A stretch of DNA of 64,000 nucleotides from Dromiciops gliroides (taxonomy: Eukaryota > Chordata > Mammalia > Microbiotheria > Microbiotheriidae): assembly GCF_019393635.1 (NCBI RefSeq), contig NC_057864.1, positions 442,936,822 through 443,000,821 of the forward strand, given 5' to 3'. Of the stretch, positions 53,343 to 64,000 are shown in pieces. Each line of letters opens with the position of its first letter. Within the stretch, counting starts at the first letter, position 1. Made by a program: the position numbers and the translations under genes. Under the pieces are notes generated by a model, which saw only the letters and a program-made list of their open reading frames with translations, was not told the origin of the DNA and made no database searches.

Positions 53343-53356
53343 CTCTGCCTCTTCTT

Positions 53357-53502
53357 TTTAAAAAAAAAATTTTTGCAGGGCAATGGGGGTTAAATGACTT
53401 GCCCAGGGTCATACAGCAAGTAAGTGTCTGAGGCTGGATTTGAACTCAGGTCCTCCTGATTGCAGGGCCGGTTGTCTTATCTACTGTGCCACCTAGCTGC
53501 CT
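53357..53502 (-). mobile_element. CORE-SINE, subtype B (antisense)
   Basis: Flanked by CTCTGCCTCTTCTT (53343-53356 and 53503-53516), at the boundary of the L1 fragment. Confidence 0.94.
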
Positions 53503-53516
53503 CTCTGCCTCTTCTT

Positions 53517-53735
53517 AATAATAATAATATTAGTTGACACTTATATTATGCTTTATAAAGCATTTTACATATATTATCTCATTTGGCCTCATACCAACCC
53601 TGTAAGGTGACTACTTCTAGTTATTATTTACATTTGACAGATGATAAAGAGCATGCTCCTGGTCACACAACAGGTGAGAGCCTGATTCTAGGTATCACCT
53701 GGCTTCAAGTATAGTGCTCTTTCTCCTTTATCATA
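53517..53735 (-). mobile_element. MIR SINE (antisense)
   Basis: AATAATAATATTAGTTGACA, TATATTATCTCATTTGGCCT and CCAACCCTGTAAGGTGACTA. Confidence 0.85.
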
Positions 53736-53789
53736 AGGCCTCTCTGGCTCTGGCTCATGGTCTGCCTGTAGCATCTGCCCTACATTAAT

Positions 53790-54140
53790 GTACTAAAGCA
53801 AGTCACGTCATGTCAATAGACACTTACTAAACACTCTGTGCCAGGCCCCATCTTAGGCACTGGGAATACAAACACAAGCAAAAGCAGAGACAAGTCCCTG
53901 TCTCCATGGAGCTTATATTACATAGGGAAAAAACAACACACACAAAAAAAGGAGCTAGAAAGGTTTTTTGGGAAGGGGGTGTCTGAAATGTTACCTCCAT
54001 GGGGGCATGGTGACAGAGTCTAGGGAATGAAGGTTGAATGGTAGAGGTCCTTCCTCAACATGGAGATTCTGGGAGTAACTTATCAATGGGAGAAGTGAGC
54101 CACTAGGCAGAGGAAGAAGGCAGGCGAGGTGTAGTAGCTA
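53790..54140 (-). mobile_element. LINE L2 3' region (antisense)
   Basis: AGACACTTACTAAACACTCT, CACTGGGAATACAAACACAA and CATGGAGCTTATATTACATA. Confidence 0.78.
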
Positions 54141-54790
54141 AGTACTGTAATGAAATATTAATGGATTATACATCAATTTGTATGGTACAATCTAGACAAT
54201 ATTCATTCTTCATCCACTTGATTTTTCCTTCATGAACAGTAGATCTCAAACTTTTGAGTGGTCATGTATCTCACTAACAAAAACCTAAAAATATTCTGAT
54301 ATAATCAAAATAATATCTTCTATAACAAAGAACATCTATAGGACCTCACTATGTATAAAGTATTCTTAAGACAACATTCGATGCTTTGTTCTCTTTCTAA
54401 TGCTTTTGGCTTCTTATCTATGTGTTTTAAACTGAAGAGAATAGGTAAGTGTACTCACGCCAATGTTTTATTTCTTAACTTCAGTTTGATTAAATATTCA
54501 AGTACACGTATAAAGTGAAAAATGAGGTTGCTAAAGGTTAATGCTTTAATGCTTTTAAATAACTATTATCTCTGTAGCTGCATCTTATCAAAATATATAT
54601 GATTCATTCTGGCAGGACATGAGCAGGCTAGAAAGGGGTGACTTCGCTTTTCTGAAAAGAAACAAAACTTTAGATAATTATGTTTTCAAAAAAGGGATGG
54701 GATTTTTAAAAACTGCTACAGGGGATTATCAATAAGGAAAAATGCATTTTTAACGTCTCTTTCAGTTTCCATGAGCTTATACAAGCTCTT
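54141..54790. other. No recognised feature
   Basis: About 650 bp of AT-rich intergenic DNA with nothing assignable. Confidence 0.3.
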
Positions 54791-54930
54791 AACCTCTGTG
54801 AGCCTCAGTTAATGGATCTATGAAGTGAGGATAATAGTACTTGTACTTGCCTCCAAAGGATATGCATGAATCAAACAAAATAGCAGATAGGAAAGTGATT
54901 TTTAAATTTAAAGTAAATGTGAGCTATAAA
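54790..54930 (+). mobile_element. MIR SINE 3' part (sense)
   Basis: TTAACCTCTGTGAGCCTCAG, AGTGAGGATAATAGTACTTG. Confidence 0.7.
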
Positions 54931-55296
54931 TGTATCTTTCAAATGGAATCTGAGATGATGAGCTTCAGAAAGGTCTGTCACCGTCCTTTATGACAATGCC
55001 CAGAAAAAGTCTACAGACGTTATAAATTAGACATTGTAAATAAAATCTAAATATTCACTTCTTCTACCTTCCTTAGTAGTGTACCTATAGTGCACCTATG
55101 GTGTAGCAACTGTTGATTAACAAGGAAAGGAAAAAATGAAAGCACATCAGTGAACTGAATTACACACCTTAAATCTAGATACAAAATATCTGATTTATTA
55201 ACAGCCCAAGACTTTAGATGGGTGATGGATCTACAAAAGGTAAAGAGCATCAGAAACAAAATCAGGCTCTTTGTATTTTGCTCTTCTACTATCCTC
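54931..55296. other. No recognised feature
   Basis: About 370 bp between MIR and SINE; no element or exon. Confidence 0.3.
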
Positions 55297-55310
55297 AAAA
55301 ATATACTTTA

Positions 55311-55483
55311 GGGGCAGCTAGATGGCGCAATGGATAGAGTACCAGCCCTGGATTCAGGAGTACCTGAGTTCAAATCTGACCTCAGACACTTAACACTTAC
55401 TAGCTGTGTGACCCTGGGCAAGTCACTTAACTCCAATTGCCTTACTAAAAAAAAAAAGAACAACAAAAACCAAACAAACAAAC
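55311..55483 (+). mobile_element. CORE-SINE, subtype A
   Basis: Flanked by AAAATATACTTTA (55298-55310 and 55484-55496), with an extended AACAAACAAAC tail. Confidence 0.94.
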
Positions 55484-55496
55484 AAAATATACTTTA

Positions 55497-55867
55497 AAAA
55501 TATTTCAAAACATGTGTGATCTCAACTGTGTGGGCACTCCTATCCCCATTGAAGATTGTCATATGTCCATTCCATAGTAGAACATCTATAAGAGCCATGG
55601 CCAAAAAATTCATGCCTGGTGTTTAGTTTTTCTGGCAATGAGCTTCTTTGCCCATAGGTAGGCTGTTAGGTACATTGTTGTTCAGTCCACAAAATCTTTC
55701 TAGTTTGGGAGGATCTGACAAATCTTGAGCATACCTGACAGAGCCCAGCTCACCTTTCTGCCACATTGAAATGTTGGAGAAGAACTTAAATGGGAGGGTT
55801 TTCCCAAATATAAATGAACAAAAAGCTTTAATACTCAATTCTCCTAAATCCTTTATGGATCACATAT
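55497..55867. other. No recognised feature
   Basis: About 370 bp with no assignable element. Confidence 0.3.
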
Positions 55868-55948
55868 CTTTTTTTTTCGGGGCAATGAGGGTTAAGTGAT
55901 TGCCCAGGGTCACATAGCTAGTAAGTGTCAAGTGTCTGAGGCTGGATA
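55868..55948 (-). mobile_element. CORE-SINE, truncated (antisense)
   Basis: GGGGCAATGAGGGTTAAGTG to GTGTCTGAGGCTGGAT, then it stops; the tRNA-like head is missing, as in 5'-truncated copies. Confidence 0.88.
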
Positions 55949-56139
55949 CGTATAATTTTTTGAAAGTAGAAAATACTTTGTTTTCATAAGTCCAAATGAA
56001 TTTTCTAAATACAATTTTCAAAAACTAGGAACAAGATATTTAGCTTCTTGTGTGAATTTAATTTGAAATATGGCTGAGTTCCACCTTGATATCTCATCAT
56101 GGTGTGGAAGTAACCCTGAGTTCTTACCGATTTGCCAGC

Positions 56140-56250
56140 AAAGTCAGTCAGTCAACAGGTATCTGTTAGGTGTTTAATCTGTGTAAGGTGCTATGCTAAA
56201 CTGAGGATACACAGACAAAAATGAAACAGTCCCTTGTCAAAAGTTTTCAT
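56140..56250 (-). mobile_element. LINE L2 3' end (antisense)
   Basis: TCAACAGGTATCTGTTAGGT, GTGCTATGCTAAACTGAGGA. Confidence 0.72.
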
Positions 56251-56489
56251 TTGATTAGGTGTGGGGGAGATAGTGTGTACGTACTTGTGTGTAACAGCAG
56301 CTTTCAGCTGACCATGTGTGCCTGCTCAGTGCTGAAGTGCTTGGACACTCCGAGGAATGACAAAACTCCCAGTAGGTTCCAACAGCCATTGAATTCATTG
56401 CAAAGGGCTTGAGATGAGGAAGCAGTCCCTTACTGACAATTGAGCAGAAAGAGTCCATGAAGCAAGAGAGCGTTAAAAGGTGGTTATCA

Positions 56490-56628
56490 GGGGGCAGCTA
56501 GGTGATACAGTGGATAAAGCACCGGCCCTGGATTCAGGAGGACCTGAGTTAAAATCTGGCCTCAGATACTTGACACTAGCTGTGTGACCCTGGGCAAGTC
56601 AGTTAATCCTCATTGCCCCGCCCCCCCA
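56490..56628 (+). mobile_element. CORE-SINE, subtype B
   Basis: GGGCAGCTAGGTGATACAGT through CTCATTGCCCCGCC; near-copies of AAAGGTGGTTAT flank it. A few core bases (ACTTACT) are absent. Confidence 0.92.
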
Positions 56629-56639
56629 AAAAAGGTAGT

Positions 56640-57580
56640 TATGCAAGCTTGACTGGACACTTCTCATAAGCAGTGCTTTTCAACCTCTCCTTGTGAGGGT
56701 TGGGGAAAGACAGTTTGTCCTCTTCTCTATCCCAGCTTCCATGTGGTTGTGAGTACATGGCCACTAAAGCACATGTATTTCTTAGTTCAGCCAGAGACTG
56801 TATCTTAAAGCCCTAACCTCCTCTTCTGTTTTGTGTTTCATTAGTAGAGGCATGCCAACATTAACCTCAGGATGAATGTGTTCAGGCTTAGAGGTAACCT
56901 TGTGACTTTGAATGGTCCAGAGGTCTAAGGTTCATCAGGTAACTGATAGCAGGGGAAGTTTCTAGGTTGGAATACCCAGTTGACTGAGATTGTTGTGAGT
57001 ATAGAGCTTTGAATTTCACATGAAAAATGCTTGTTAAAAATGTGAGGTGCCTTACTTGCCAAGGAAGGTTTATAACCATCATTGATAATGGCGCATTCTA
57101 AACTCATGAGTTTGTACAGAATTCCAGAGACAAAAGGGCAATGGAGAAACCCTAGGGCAGATTGGAACAGAATAACCCTTTAGACTATTAAAAATGAATA
57201 GGATTTTAAATACATCTTTTTGTTTATCTTTTAGAAACATTTTGGACAGGAGACTGTCTCTTTAGATACAATTCCTTAGGAGGTGATGTTCAAACTTAAT
57301 TCCACAGATACTAGTATCCTAGTGGATTTGGAAAAATAGTTGGAATCATGGAGCAACATTTTTGGGAATAGAACAGTTTAAAATTTGGATTTGTAATGAG
57401 TTTGACAGATTAATTTGAGGAATTATTATCTAAAGTATGGATGATATGTTATGTGAACAGTAACTGATAGACAATGATGTCACACTTTGTAGCTATGACA
57501 TTAATATTGACAACTACTCTAGGCTGGTTTCTGAATACAACCAGCATACAATGACAAAGTTGGGGGAAAACATGCACTGA
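56640..57580. other. No recognised feature
   Basis: About 940 bp free of recognisable SINE, L2 or L1, and with no convincing reading frame. It is one of the longer repeat-free intervals outside SIKE1. Confidence 0.35.
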
Positions 57581-57905
57581 AGTTCTACTCTCATATAGCT
57601 GTTCTTTGTTTCCATGTATTTGCATCCCTAATAAGCTATTCTTTTTTTTGCTTCTTTGGTGAGACTCTTCACTATGGATTCAAAGTTTTCTAGTCTGTTG
57701 ATTGTTTCTACTGTGCAGGCCATAAATTTTGTTTTCTTGATTTTATTTATCTCTTGAAACTTTTAGAGACCTCCTACTGTGGTTCTGTACTTTCTTGGGA
57801 ATCCATAGGGTCTTTTGTCTCATCAGGTTTCACCATTCTTTTTCCTTTGTCTTGCAATATGTGTTCATAGATCCCTGAACCCTTTTACTTAAGCTGGAGA
57901 CCATA
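57581..57905 (-). mobile_element. Possible L1 ORF1-region fragment (antisense)
   Basis: CAAAGTTTTCTAGTCTGTTG, TTGTTTTCTTGATTTTATTT and related T-rich strings recall antisense L1 ORF1 coiled-coil sequence. The call is tentative. Confidence 0.35.
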
Positions 57906-57954
57906 TTCCCTTCTGTTATTAAGGAGAAGGGAAGAGAAGGGGAAGGAAAGGGAA

Positions 57955-58005
57955 TAAGCATTTATATAGTCTTTACTATGTGCCTAGCACTGTGCTAAGC
58001 ACTTT
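57955..58005 (-). mobile_element. MIR or L2 3' scrap (antisense)
   Basis: AGCATTTATATAGTCTTTAC, TATGTGCCTAGCACTGTGCT, cut by the SINE that follows. Confidence 0.65.
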
Positions 58006-58149
58006 TTTGGGGGGGCAGGGCAATGAGGGTTAAGTGACTTGCCCAGGGTCACACAGCTAGTAAGTGTCAAGTGTCTGAGGCTGGATTTGAACTCAGGTCC
58101 TCCTGAATCCAGGGCCGGTGCTTTATCCACTGCGCCACCTAGCCGCCCC
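58006..58149 (-). mobile_element. CORE-SINE, subtype B (antisense)
   Basis: GGCAGGGCAATGAGGGTTAA through CCACCTAGCCGCCCCC; close to consensus. Confidence 0.94.
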
Positions 58150-58440
58150 CTTTACCTTTCTTTTAAGAATCTAAGTTGGTTGATGAGTCTCCTGTGTAGC
58201 CATATCAATCTCTAGACAAATCCCATTTGAGATCTGTACCACATGACATCTCAAGGATAAATTTAGTTTTTTAAAATGGATTCATTCCTTTGCCCCACAT
58301 ATTGTCATTTCTTCCTCCACAACATCTCATGTCTCTTTCTCTCTTACTTATAAAACACTATGTCAGTTTTCTCCATTCTTTTTCACTCACTATGTTCTAT
58401 GCCTGGAAAACACTCCCTCTCTCCTCCACCTCTTTGTAAG

Positions 58441-58909
58441 GGGGCAGCTAGGTGGCACAGTGAATAGAGCACTGGCCCTGAAGTTGGGAATACCTGAGTT
58501 CAAATCCGACCTCAGACACTTACTAAACTGTGTGACCCCAGGCAAGTCAATTAACTCCAATTGCCTTCAATCTCGAGGGCCATCCCCAGTCACTCACTCT
58601 CTCTCTCTCTCTCTCTCTGCCAAGTGACTTGCCCAGGGTCACACAGCTAGTAAGCATCTGAGGCTGGATTTGATCTCAGGTCCTCCTAAATCCAGGGCCT
58701 GTGCTTTATCCACTGAACCACCTAACACCTCGCCCCCCCCCCAATCCTGATAACATTTCTTGCCTCTAGACTCAGATGACTCTGGAGGAGAAATCGAGCC
58801 TGGTGACTTTGCACAGCCCTTCCTCACTTAAATCCCCTAATTCAGTGCAAGTCATGACATCTCTGTCATGATCTTCTTTGAGAATGAAGGACAAACAACC
58901 ACAACCTCT
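58441..58909 (+). mobile_element. Composite CORE-SINE with RTE-like tail, interrupted by another SINE
   Basis: Head and core lie at 58441-58596. A (CT)n run lies at 58597-58618, and an antisense CORE-SINE piece at 58619-58740 (CAAGTGACTTGCCCAGGGTC to CCACTGAACCACC). The RTE-like tail follows at 58741-58909 (GACTCAGATGACTCTGGAGG, GTCATGATCTTCTTTGAGAA, GAAGGACAAA). Confidence 0.85.
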
Positions 58910-59092
58910 TTGAACATTTGCTTCTGCCACAATTCATTTCAAGTGCCATCTCATAGGAGAAGCCTTTCTTGTTTATCCCAACTGCTAGTACCCTTCATCC
59001 AAATTACCTTGAATTTATTTTGTATGTATTTATATCAGTACATATCGACTTCTCTGATAGAATAAAAGCTCCCTGAGGATAAAAGTTTTCTT
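58910..59092 (+). mobile_element. LINE L2 3' region (sense), first part
   Basis: CAAGTGCCATCTCATAGGAG, AGAATAAAAGCTCCCTGAGG. It resumes at about 59637. Confidence 0.75.
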
Positions 59093-59636
59093 TTTTTCTT
59101 TAAGAAAAAAAATCTTAATTTTGATACCTTTTAGTTTCATATCACTTGTATCTCCCCAACCCTGTCAGAGCCATCACCTCCAACAAAGAAAAAAAAAAGG
59201 CGGTTGGGGGGAGGGGAGGGAACCCAACTCAATCCATTAACACTAACAAAGGTCTCCAAAAAGCCTGGCATTATATGCAGTATTCCATACCATAGGTTCC
59301 CAAACTTCTGCAAAGAAGGGAAAGAAGCTCCTTCTCACATCTTGGAGACTAATCATGGCCATTATAACTTGAGAGGATTTTTTTTATTCTTTTGTTTTTA
59401 TTCCTCTTTCTATTTACATTGTTATAACCATTGTGTATATTGATTGATTCATTCTGTTTACTCTCTATTGCATCATCACATGTCTTCCTATGCTTCTCTG
59501 TTTTCATTATATTCATTGTTTCCTACAGCACAGTACTCTGCCATTCCATCTCTGTTTGTTTAGCAATTCCTCAGTCGATGGGCATCTGCTTTGTTTCTAG
59601 TTCTTTGCTATTGGACTCTTTCATTTTTTTCTATGT
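59093..59636 (-). mobile_element. L1 3' region (antisense), inserted in L2
   Basis: TTTAGTTTCATATCACTTGT at the 3' side, and TCAGTCGATGGGCATCTGCT with GTTTCTAGTTCTTTGCTA at the other, as in other antisense L1 3' regions. Confidence 0.72.
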
Positions 59637-59700
59637 ATTTCTAGTACCTAGCCTGGCACATTGTAGGCACTTAATAGGTGCTTGTTGATTGAATGACTTT
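59637..59700 (+). mobile_element. LINE L2 3' end (sense), second part
   Basis: TTCTAGTACCTAGCCTGGCA, GGCACTTAATAGGTGCTTGT. It continues the L2 broken at 59092. Confidence 0.78.
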
Positions 59701-59870
59701 TTCCTCTTAAATACTTAGGAAGTAAGTCCTACAGAGTTGCTTAAGTTACTTAAATGGCTTGCTCAGGGTCCATTCAACAAGTAGGTGTTAGAAGTGAGAT
59801 CTGAACCTAGGTCTTCCTGATTTTATTCTGATTACTCTAGTAACTAAGCTGTCTAGGTGCCCTACTAACA
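59701..59870 (-). mobile_element. MIR SINE (antisense)
   Basis: TTAAATGGCTTGCTCAGGGT, AGTGAGATCTGAACCTAGGT, TCCTGATTTTATTCTG. Confidence 0.75.
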
Positions 59871-60090
59871 TTGGTTCACAGGTATAACATTATTCCTTAT
59901 ATTTTTAATTAAATTTCCACTTTTTTCTTTGCCTTATTCATTATTGATACACTTAATGTTATATCTTCAAATGTACAAAACAGAACAATTATTACCTAAG
60001 AATTATGTTGTGAAAAGGAACTTGATTTTATTAGGCAATTATATTAAATAATTATATACATTCCCTTTAAATTTTAAAAGTTTTATGGTG

Positions 60091-60220
60091 GGGCGGCTAG
60101 GTGGCGCAGTGGATAAAGCACCAGCCTTGGATTCAGGAGTACCTGAGTTCAAATCCGGCCTCAGACACTTGACTTACTAGCTGTGTGACCCTGGGCACAC
60201 ATTGCCCAGCAAAAAAAAAA
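60091..60220 (+). mobile_element. CORE-SINE, subtype B
   Basis: Flanked by AAAAGTTTTATGG (60077-60089 and 60221-60233). A few core bases are missing. Confidence 0.94.
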
Positions 60221-60444
60221 AAAAGTTTTATGGTAACATTGACAGCAATATTGTTCATTTTATGAACTTAATATATAAATCAGTGAGGTGATTTTAAAAA
60301 ATTTACCAAGCAGTATAGATAGATTTATTTATATGTGTTTATTTGTCTCCAGAAAAGGACAGTTTAGGGGAAACTAAACAGGAACCTAGAGGGGAACTCC
60401 CTTTCTATAGACAGACTTATTAGCACAGTATAAACAAATCCCAG

Positions 60445-60705
60445 AAAGGAGAGAACAATAGATGAGTGCCAGTACCTGAATCAGGAAAACCTGAGTTCAA
60501 ATTCAGCCTCAGATACTTCCTAGCTGTATGACCTTGGACAAATCCCTTAACCTCTGTCAGTTTCTTCAGTTGTAAAATAGGGATAATAATAGTACCTACC
60601 TCCCAGGGTTGTTGTATCAAATGAAATAATATTTTTAAATAACTTAGCACTCTTAGCACAGTGCCTAGCACATGGTAGTCACTTAATAAATATTTGTTTC
60701 CCTCC
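60445..60705 (+). mobile_element. MIR SINE, nearly complete (sense)
   Basis: GAGTTCAAATTCAGCCTCAG, AATAGGGATAATAATAGTAC and CAGTGCCTAGCACATGGTAG through TTAATAAATATTTG. Confidence 0.88.
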
Positions 60706-62340
60706 CTTCTCCTCCAAAGCTAGATGTTTCATATATAAATTAGCTTTCACAGTTTTGTTTAAGTCAGCTGATAACAAATATAATCTAAACCATTTCCCAT
60801 GCTCTCTTTCCCCTCTTATTGAACAAAAATTTAAGTAGAAGAACAATAATGCTCTCAAGGTGAAATGAATACATGGGAGTCTGGTTTATATAATTTAGGG
60901 AGAAATGTGCTTGAAAACACCAGTTTTTTACATGAGTAGATCAGCATTGCTGCACAAATATAATTATCCTTGTGTAAGAGGTTTCAAATAAGCACTCGAA
61001 GATTTGTGCCAAGAATATTATTGTAGGTCTCTAGTTTTCTCTTTAAAAAAAATTAAAAACAACAAGAAAGTAACCAAATCGACTCTCCTAATCCATTTCA
61101 GTAGCTTTTAAAAGACTGTTACTTTGCTGGGATCCTGTTCTTTGTTTAAATTTTGTTTGACAAGTGTTTTATAAATGATTATAAGAGGTGGTTTATGTTT
61201 CATTAATGAGTCTGATAATGGTTAATTACTAAAATGGAGTAAACAATCCAATACCAGATCAAGCAGGATGGGTCAATTATGTAGAAAAGATCCAGCTGTG
61301 CCGAACATAATTTCCTTTAACCATCAGAAACTCCAAACATTTGGGGGGAAAGTGCTTAATTGGTAGGAGGAAGGGTGCCTCCGACTACCTCTTAGATATT
61401 TCTCATCTCTCTGTTTTAGAGTATTATGCTTAGCCCCACCCCACTCTGCCCCCTCCAAAGCATAATGATACAAGGCGAAACACATTCTTTTTGTCCTACA
61501 TTTTAAAAAGCTAGTATCTGTAGATCTTTCAGGACATTCAAATGCTCCAAAGAGCACTGGCCAAGCATTCCTAGCTCTTAACAAGGACTCCAGCTGCAGA
61601 TCATGCCTTTGGAAAAGTACTACAAAACAGAGAGAACATTTTCTCCCACTACAAAGTATGACTTGAAGACCATTTGTGGTTTGTGAAGTTATTTCAGGTT
61701 TTCCATCTTCTGTTCTCTGGTCTTAGTGTATATAAGGGGACAATTCTATGATAGAATGCCTCATTGGTATCCCATAAAAAATGCCACTATTTTTGATGGT
61801 TCTGGTGAGAATTTTGTTGTCATTTTTTGTTTTGGCAGGTGGCATGTGGAGAAAGTCTATAGGATCTTTTGCTATGGCAAAGTATTTTGCAGAACAAAAA
61901 GCTTGAAAATGTTCAGAATTGAGTTTTTACAATTTGTTTTTCCTATTTTCAGAATTATGTGAAAAACAGCCTACTTTCAAATAAGAAGTTCCAAGGGAAA
62001 ATGGGTTTGCTTGGACAGACTGACAGTATTGTCCCCAATTATTGCCAGAGGGTTATGCATTCTTTCTTTGTTTTTGTTTGGGATTGTTATTCAGATATGT
62101 GCTTGTATGAGACCTATTAGATTAGTTAAATCTTTAAATTTTAGGTATAAATGTGAGCAGGATTTTAAATGAAGAAATAAGGTCTTAAGTCCTGCTTCTT
62201 ACCGTGCTAGCCATGGGTGAATTTCCCAGATCCTTAAAAAAAAAAAGCAAGCTAAATTACTTATTCCATGAGATCCTATCTGATTGTAAAGCACTACTTC
62301 TGAATATCAGTCCTTAATTTCCTATTCTTATACACAGCTT
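60706..62340. other. Long interval without recognised repeats or genes
   Basis: About 1.6 kb of AT-rich sequence without any clear SINE, L1 or L2. A 78-codon open frame at 61726-61962 shows no known motif. Nothing here is supported as a gene. Confidence 0.4.
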
Positions 62341-62357
62341 AATATTTTATAGGAGCA

Positions 62358-62501
62358 GGGCAGCTAGGTGGTGCAGTGGATAGAGCACTGGCCCTGGATT
62401 CAGGAGTACCTGAGTCCAAATCCGGCCTCAGACACTTGACACTTACTAGCTGTGTGACCCTGGGCAAGTCACTTAACCGCCATTGCCTTGCAAAAAAAAA
62501 A
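62358..62501 (+). mobile_element. CORE-SINE, subtype B-like
   Basis: Flanked by TTATAGGAGCA (62347-62357 and 62502-62512). Confidence 0.94.
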
Positions 62502-62512
62502 TTATAGGAGCA

Positions 62513-62640
62513 TAGATTTAGGACTGGAAGGGACAGTAAGATACTTGCCCAGGGTTCCTCAGTCTTTAATCAGTGGCAGAACCATGATTCCATTGTAGGA
62601 CTTCTGACTCCAAATTTCACTGCACCTTATGATTTCAGTT
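62513..62640 (-). mobile_element. MIR-superfamily SINE, diverged
   Basis: TTTAGGACTGGAAGGGACAG, TACTTGCCCAGGGTTCCTCA and AGTGGCAGAACCATGATTCC. Confidence 0.6.
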
Positions 62641-62779
62641 CTTTTCATCAGTTTCTGATCATAGTTTTTTGAAACCATGAATTCTTGATTGATGGTATAA
62701 ACATCTTAAACATTTTTCTGGGCCAAATATCATTGCGCTGTAGGATGCTGTATGCCTGTATAGCTGAGAGTAACATAAA

Positions 62780-63005
62780 CAATTTTAAAACCATATTATG
62801 TTTTTACTATTGAACAACATGACTAATGTAGAAATATGTTTAACATGCTTGCACATATACAACCTACATCAAATTGCTTGCTGTCTTGGGGAGGGAGGAA
62901 AGAAAGGAAGGAGGTAAAAAATTTGGAATTCAAAATCTTAATTAAAAAAAATGAATGTTGAAAATTATTTTCACAGGTAATTGGAAAAAATAAATACTAT
63001 TTACT
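62780..63005 (+). mobile_element. L1 3' end (sense)
   Basis: AACATGACTAATGTAGAAAT, GGGGAGGGAGGAAAGAAAGG, then GGAAAAAATAAATACT. It matches the 35.6-kb and 40.5-kb L1/HAL1 ends. Confidence 0.82.
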
Positions 63006-63210
63006 AAAAAACCAAAGTGGCCTTTGTTAACTTTTTACAAATCTTCATGTACCTTATATTGGGTATATATTTGAATCTCAAAACACATCCAGAGTATTAT
63101 AAAACATGGAAATGACATATAAAGATTATGTGCAGGTATAGAGTGGATTTTGTAAGCTTGCTGCATAATTCTGGATTAAATGTAATTTATAAAATTAGGA
63201 AAGGTGATAG

Positions 63211-63355
63211 GGGCAGCTAGGTGGCGCAGTGGATAGAGTACCAGCCCTGAAGTCAGGAGGACCTGAGTTCAAATCCGACCTCAGACACTTAACACTTACT
63301 AGTTGTGTGACCCTAGGCAAGTCACTTAACCCCAATTGCCTCACCAAAAAAAAAA
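63211..63355 (+). mobile_element. CORE-SINE, subtype A
   Basis: Flanked by AGGAAAGGTGATAG and its near-copy AGGAAAGCTGATAG (63197-63210 and about 63356-63369). Confidence 0.93.
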
Positions 63356-63534
63356 AGGAAAGCTGATAGCTAGTACGGTAGTATATTTTAGCCAGGGCTT
63401 GGTTGGATTAATGTTATTGTTTCATAAAATAATGAAAGGGAAGAGGTTATATGTATGAAGGTGTAAAGGTAACAAATGGTTTTAAAGGGCCAAATTAAAA
63501 GTAATAAAAATAAAAGCTCTGAAGTTTCAAAGGT

Positions 63535-63725
63535 CTTGACATGAATTTTGTCATTTGATCCTAACAATCTTCTCAAGTAGAACCCCATTTTAGAATGAAG
63601 ATGAAGAGACTGAGAGGCCCAGAGAAATTAAGTGGCTTTCTTAGGGTCATCGAGCTAATAAGTATCTGAGGCTAGATTTGCAAGTAAATAGATCTTCCAG
63701 ACTCAAAGTCCAGCAATCTGTCTGT
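63535..63725 (-). mobile_element. MIR SINE (antisense)
   Basis: TTGTCATTTGATCCTAACAA, GAGACTGAGAGGCCCAGAGA, ATTAAGTGGCTTTCTTAGGG. Confidence 0.8.
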
Positions 63726-64000
63726 AGATGTAAAGATAAATTCATTGTATGGGTCTTTATTTATTAATCTTAGTCACGTGGTAAAGCCTAATTAATCTAG
63801 TCTAATAGGGAAGGGAGGACAGTATGAATTCTTGAAAAGTTTGAATTATAAACTATTTAAAGAAAACATTTGCATTCAATAAAGAAATGGAAATTGGCCC
63901 TGGGGTTTGCTTTAATGAAAAGATATATCTAATTATGAACAACTAAGTTGCTGAAGTCTTAAATGTCATTTAAACATGAGTCCTGAAATCTAATTTATAC
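63726..64000. other. No recognised feature
   Basis: AT-rich end of the window; nothing assigned. Confidence 0.3.

Noticed and set aside
61726-61962. A 78-codon open frame with a TATA-like sequence just before it
   Set aside because: No family motif, no homologue recognised, AT-rich composition and no splice or retrocopy signs; chance is the better explanation.

Overview
The window is mammalian nuclear DNA from a marsupial, most likely an Australian (australidelphian, perhaps dasyurid-like) species. The evidence is a very dense, fairly young set of tRNA-headed CORE-SINEs of the WSINE1/MAR1 kind (about 40 copies, many with clear target-site duplications). They sit among L1/HAL1, L2 and MIR sequence, composite SINEs with an RTE/BovB-like tail, and a few endogenous-retrovirus LTRs. 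Base composition is AT-rich and CpG-poor except at one promoter.

Only one host gene is recognisable: SIKE1 (suppressor of IKK-epsilon 1), on the minus strand. Its five coding exons can be placed to the base: 34538-34696, 34271-34376, 33519-33661, 32428-32541 and 13468-13569. They join in frame into a 207-residue coiled-coil protein with canonical GT/AG junctions. A CpG-rich promoter lies at about 34.3-34.96 kb. Exons 1-4 fit in 2.3 kb, but the last intron is 18.9 kb and packed with repeats. A repeat-free tract at about 10.9-13.47 kb is best read as the 3' UTR.

Layout. 0-10.6 kb: downstream intergenic DNA with L2, MIR and SINEs, one reduced endogenous retrovirus (6.06-7.92 kb), a solo LTR (8.5 kb), and a diverged roughly 460-bp duplication (3.9 and 8.4 kb). 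10.6-34.8 kb: SIKE1; its big intron carries solo LTRs at 15.9 and 28.4 kb, two SINE pile-ups at 17.8-19.05 kb, L1/HAL1 fragments and many L2 pieces. 35-64 kb: upstream intergenic DNA with a nearly full-length HAL1 (38.1-40.8 kb), a 5'-truncated HNRNPA1 processed pseudogene (41.8-42.56 kb), a solo LTR (42.6-43.1 kb), a full-span RPSA processed pseudogene (45.15-46.2 kb), antisense L1 fragments (46.8-47.6, 50.6-53.3 and 59.1-59.6 kb), and scattered SINE, MIR and L2.

No new coding system was found. The open frames outside SIKE1 are repeats, pseudogenes or too short and feature-poor to support. The most interesting material is structural: repeated use of one target site by several SINEs, nested insertions that give a relative insertion order, an LTR family with consistent 4-bp target duplications, and small local duplications near the gene. 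Repeat borders are judged by eye; those given with a target-site duplication are good to a few bases, the others to tens of bases.
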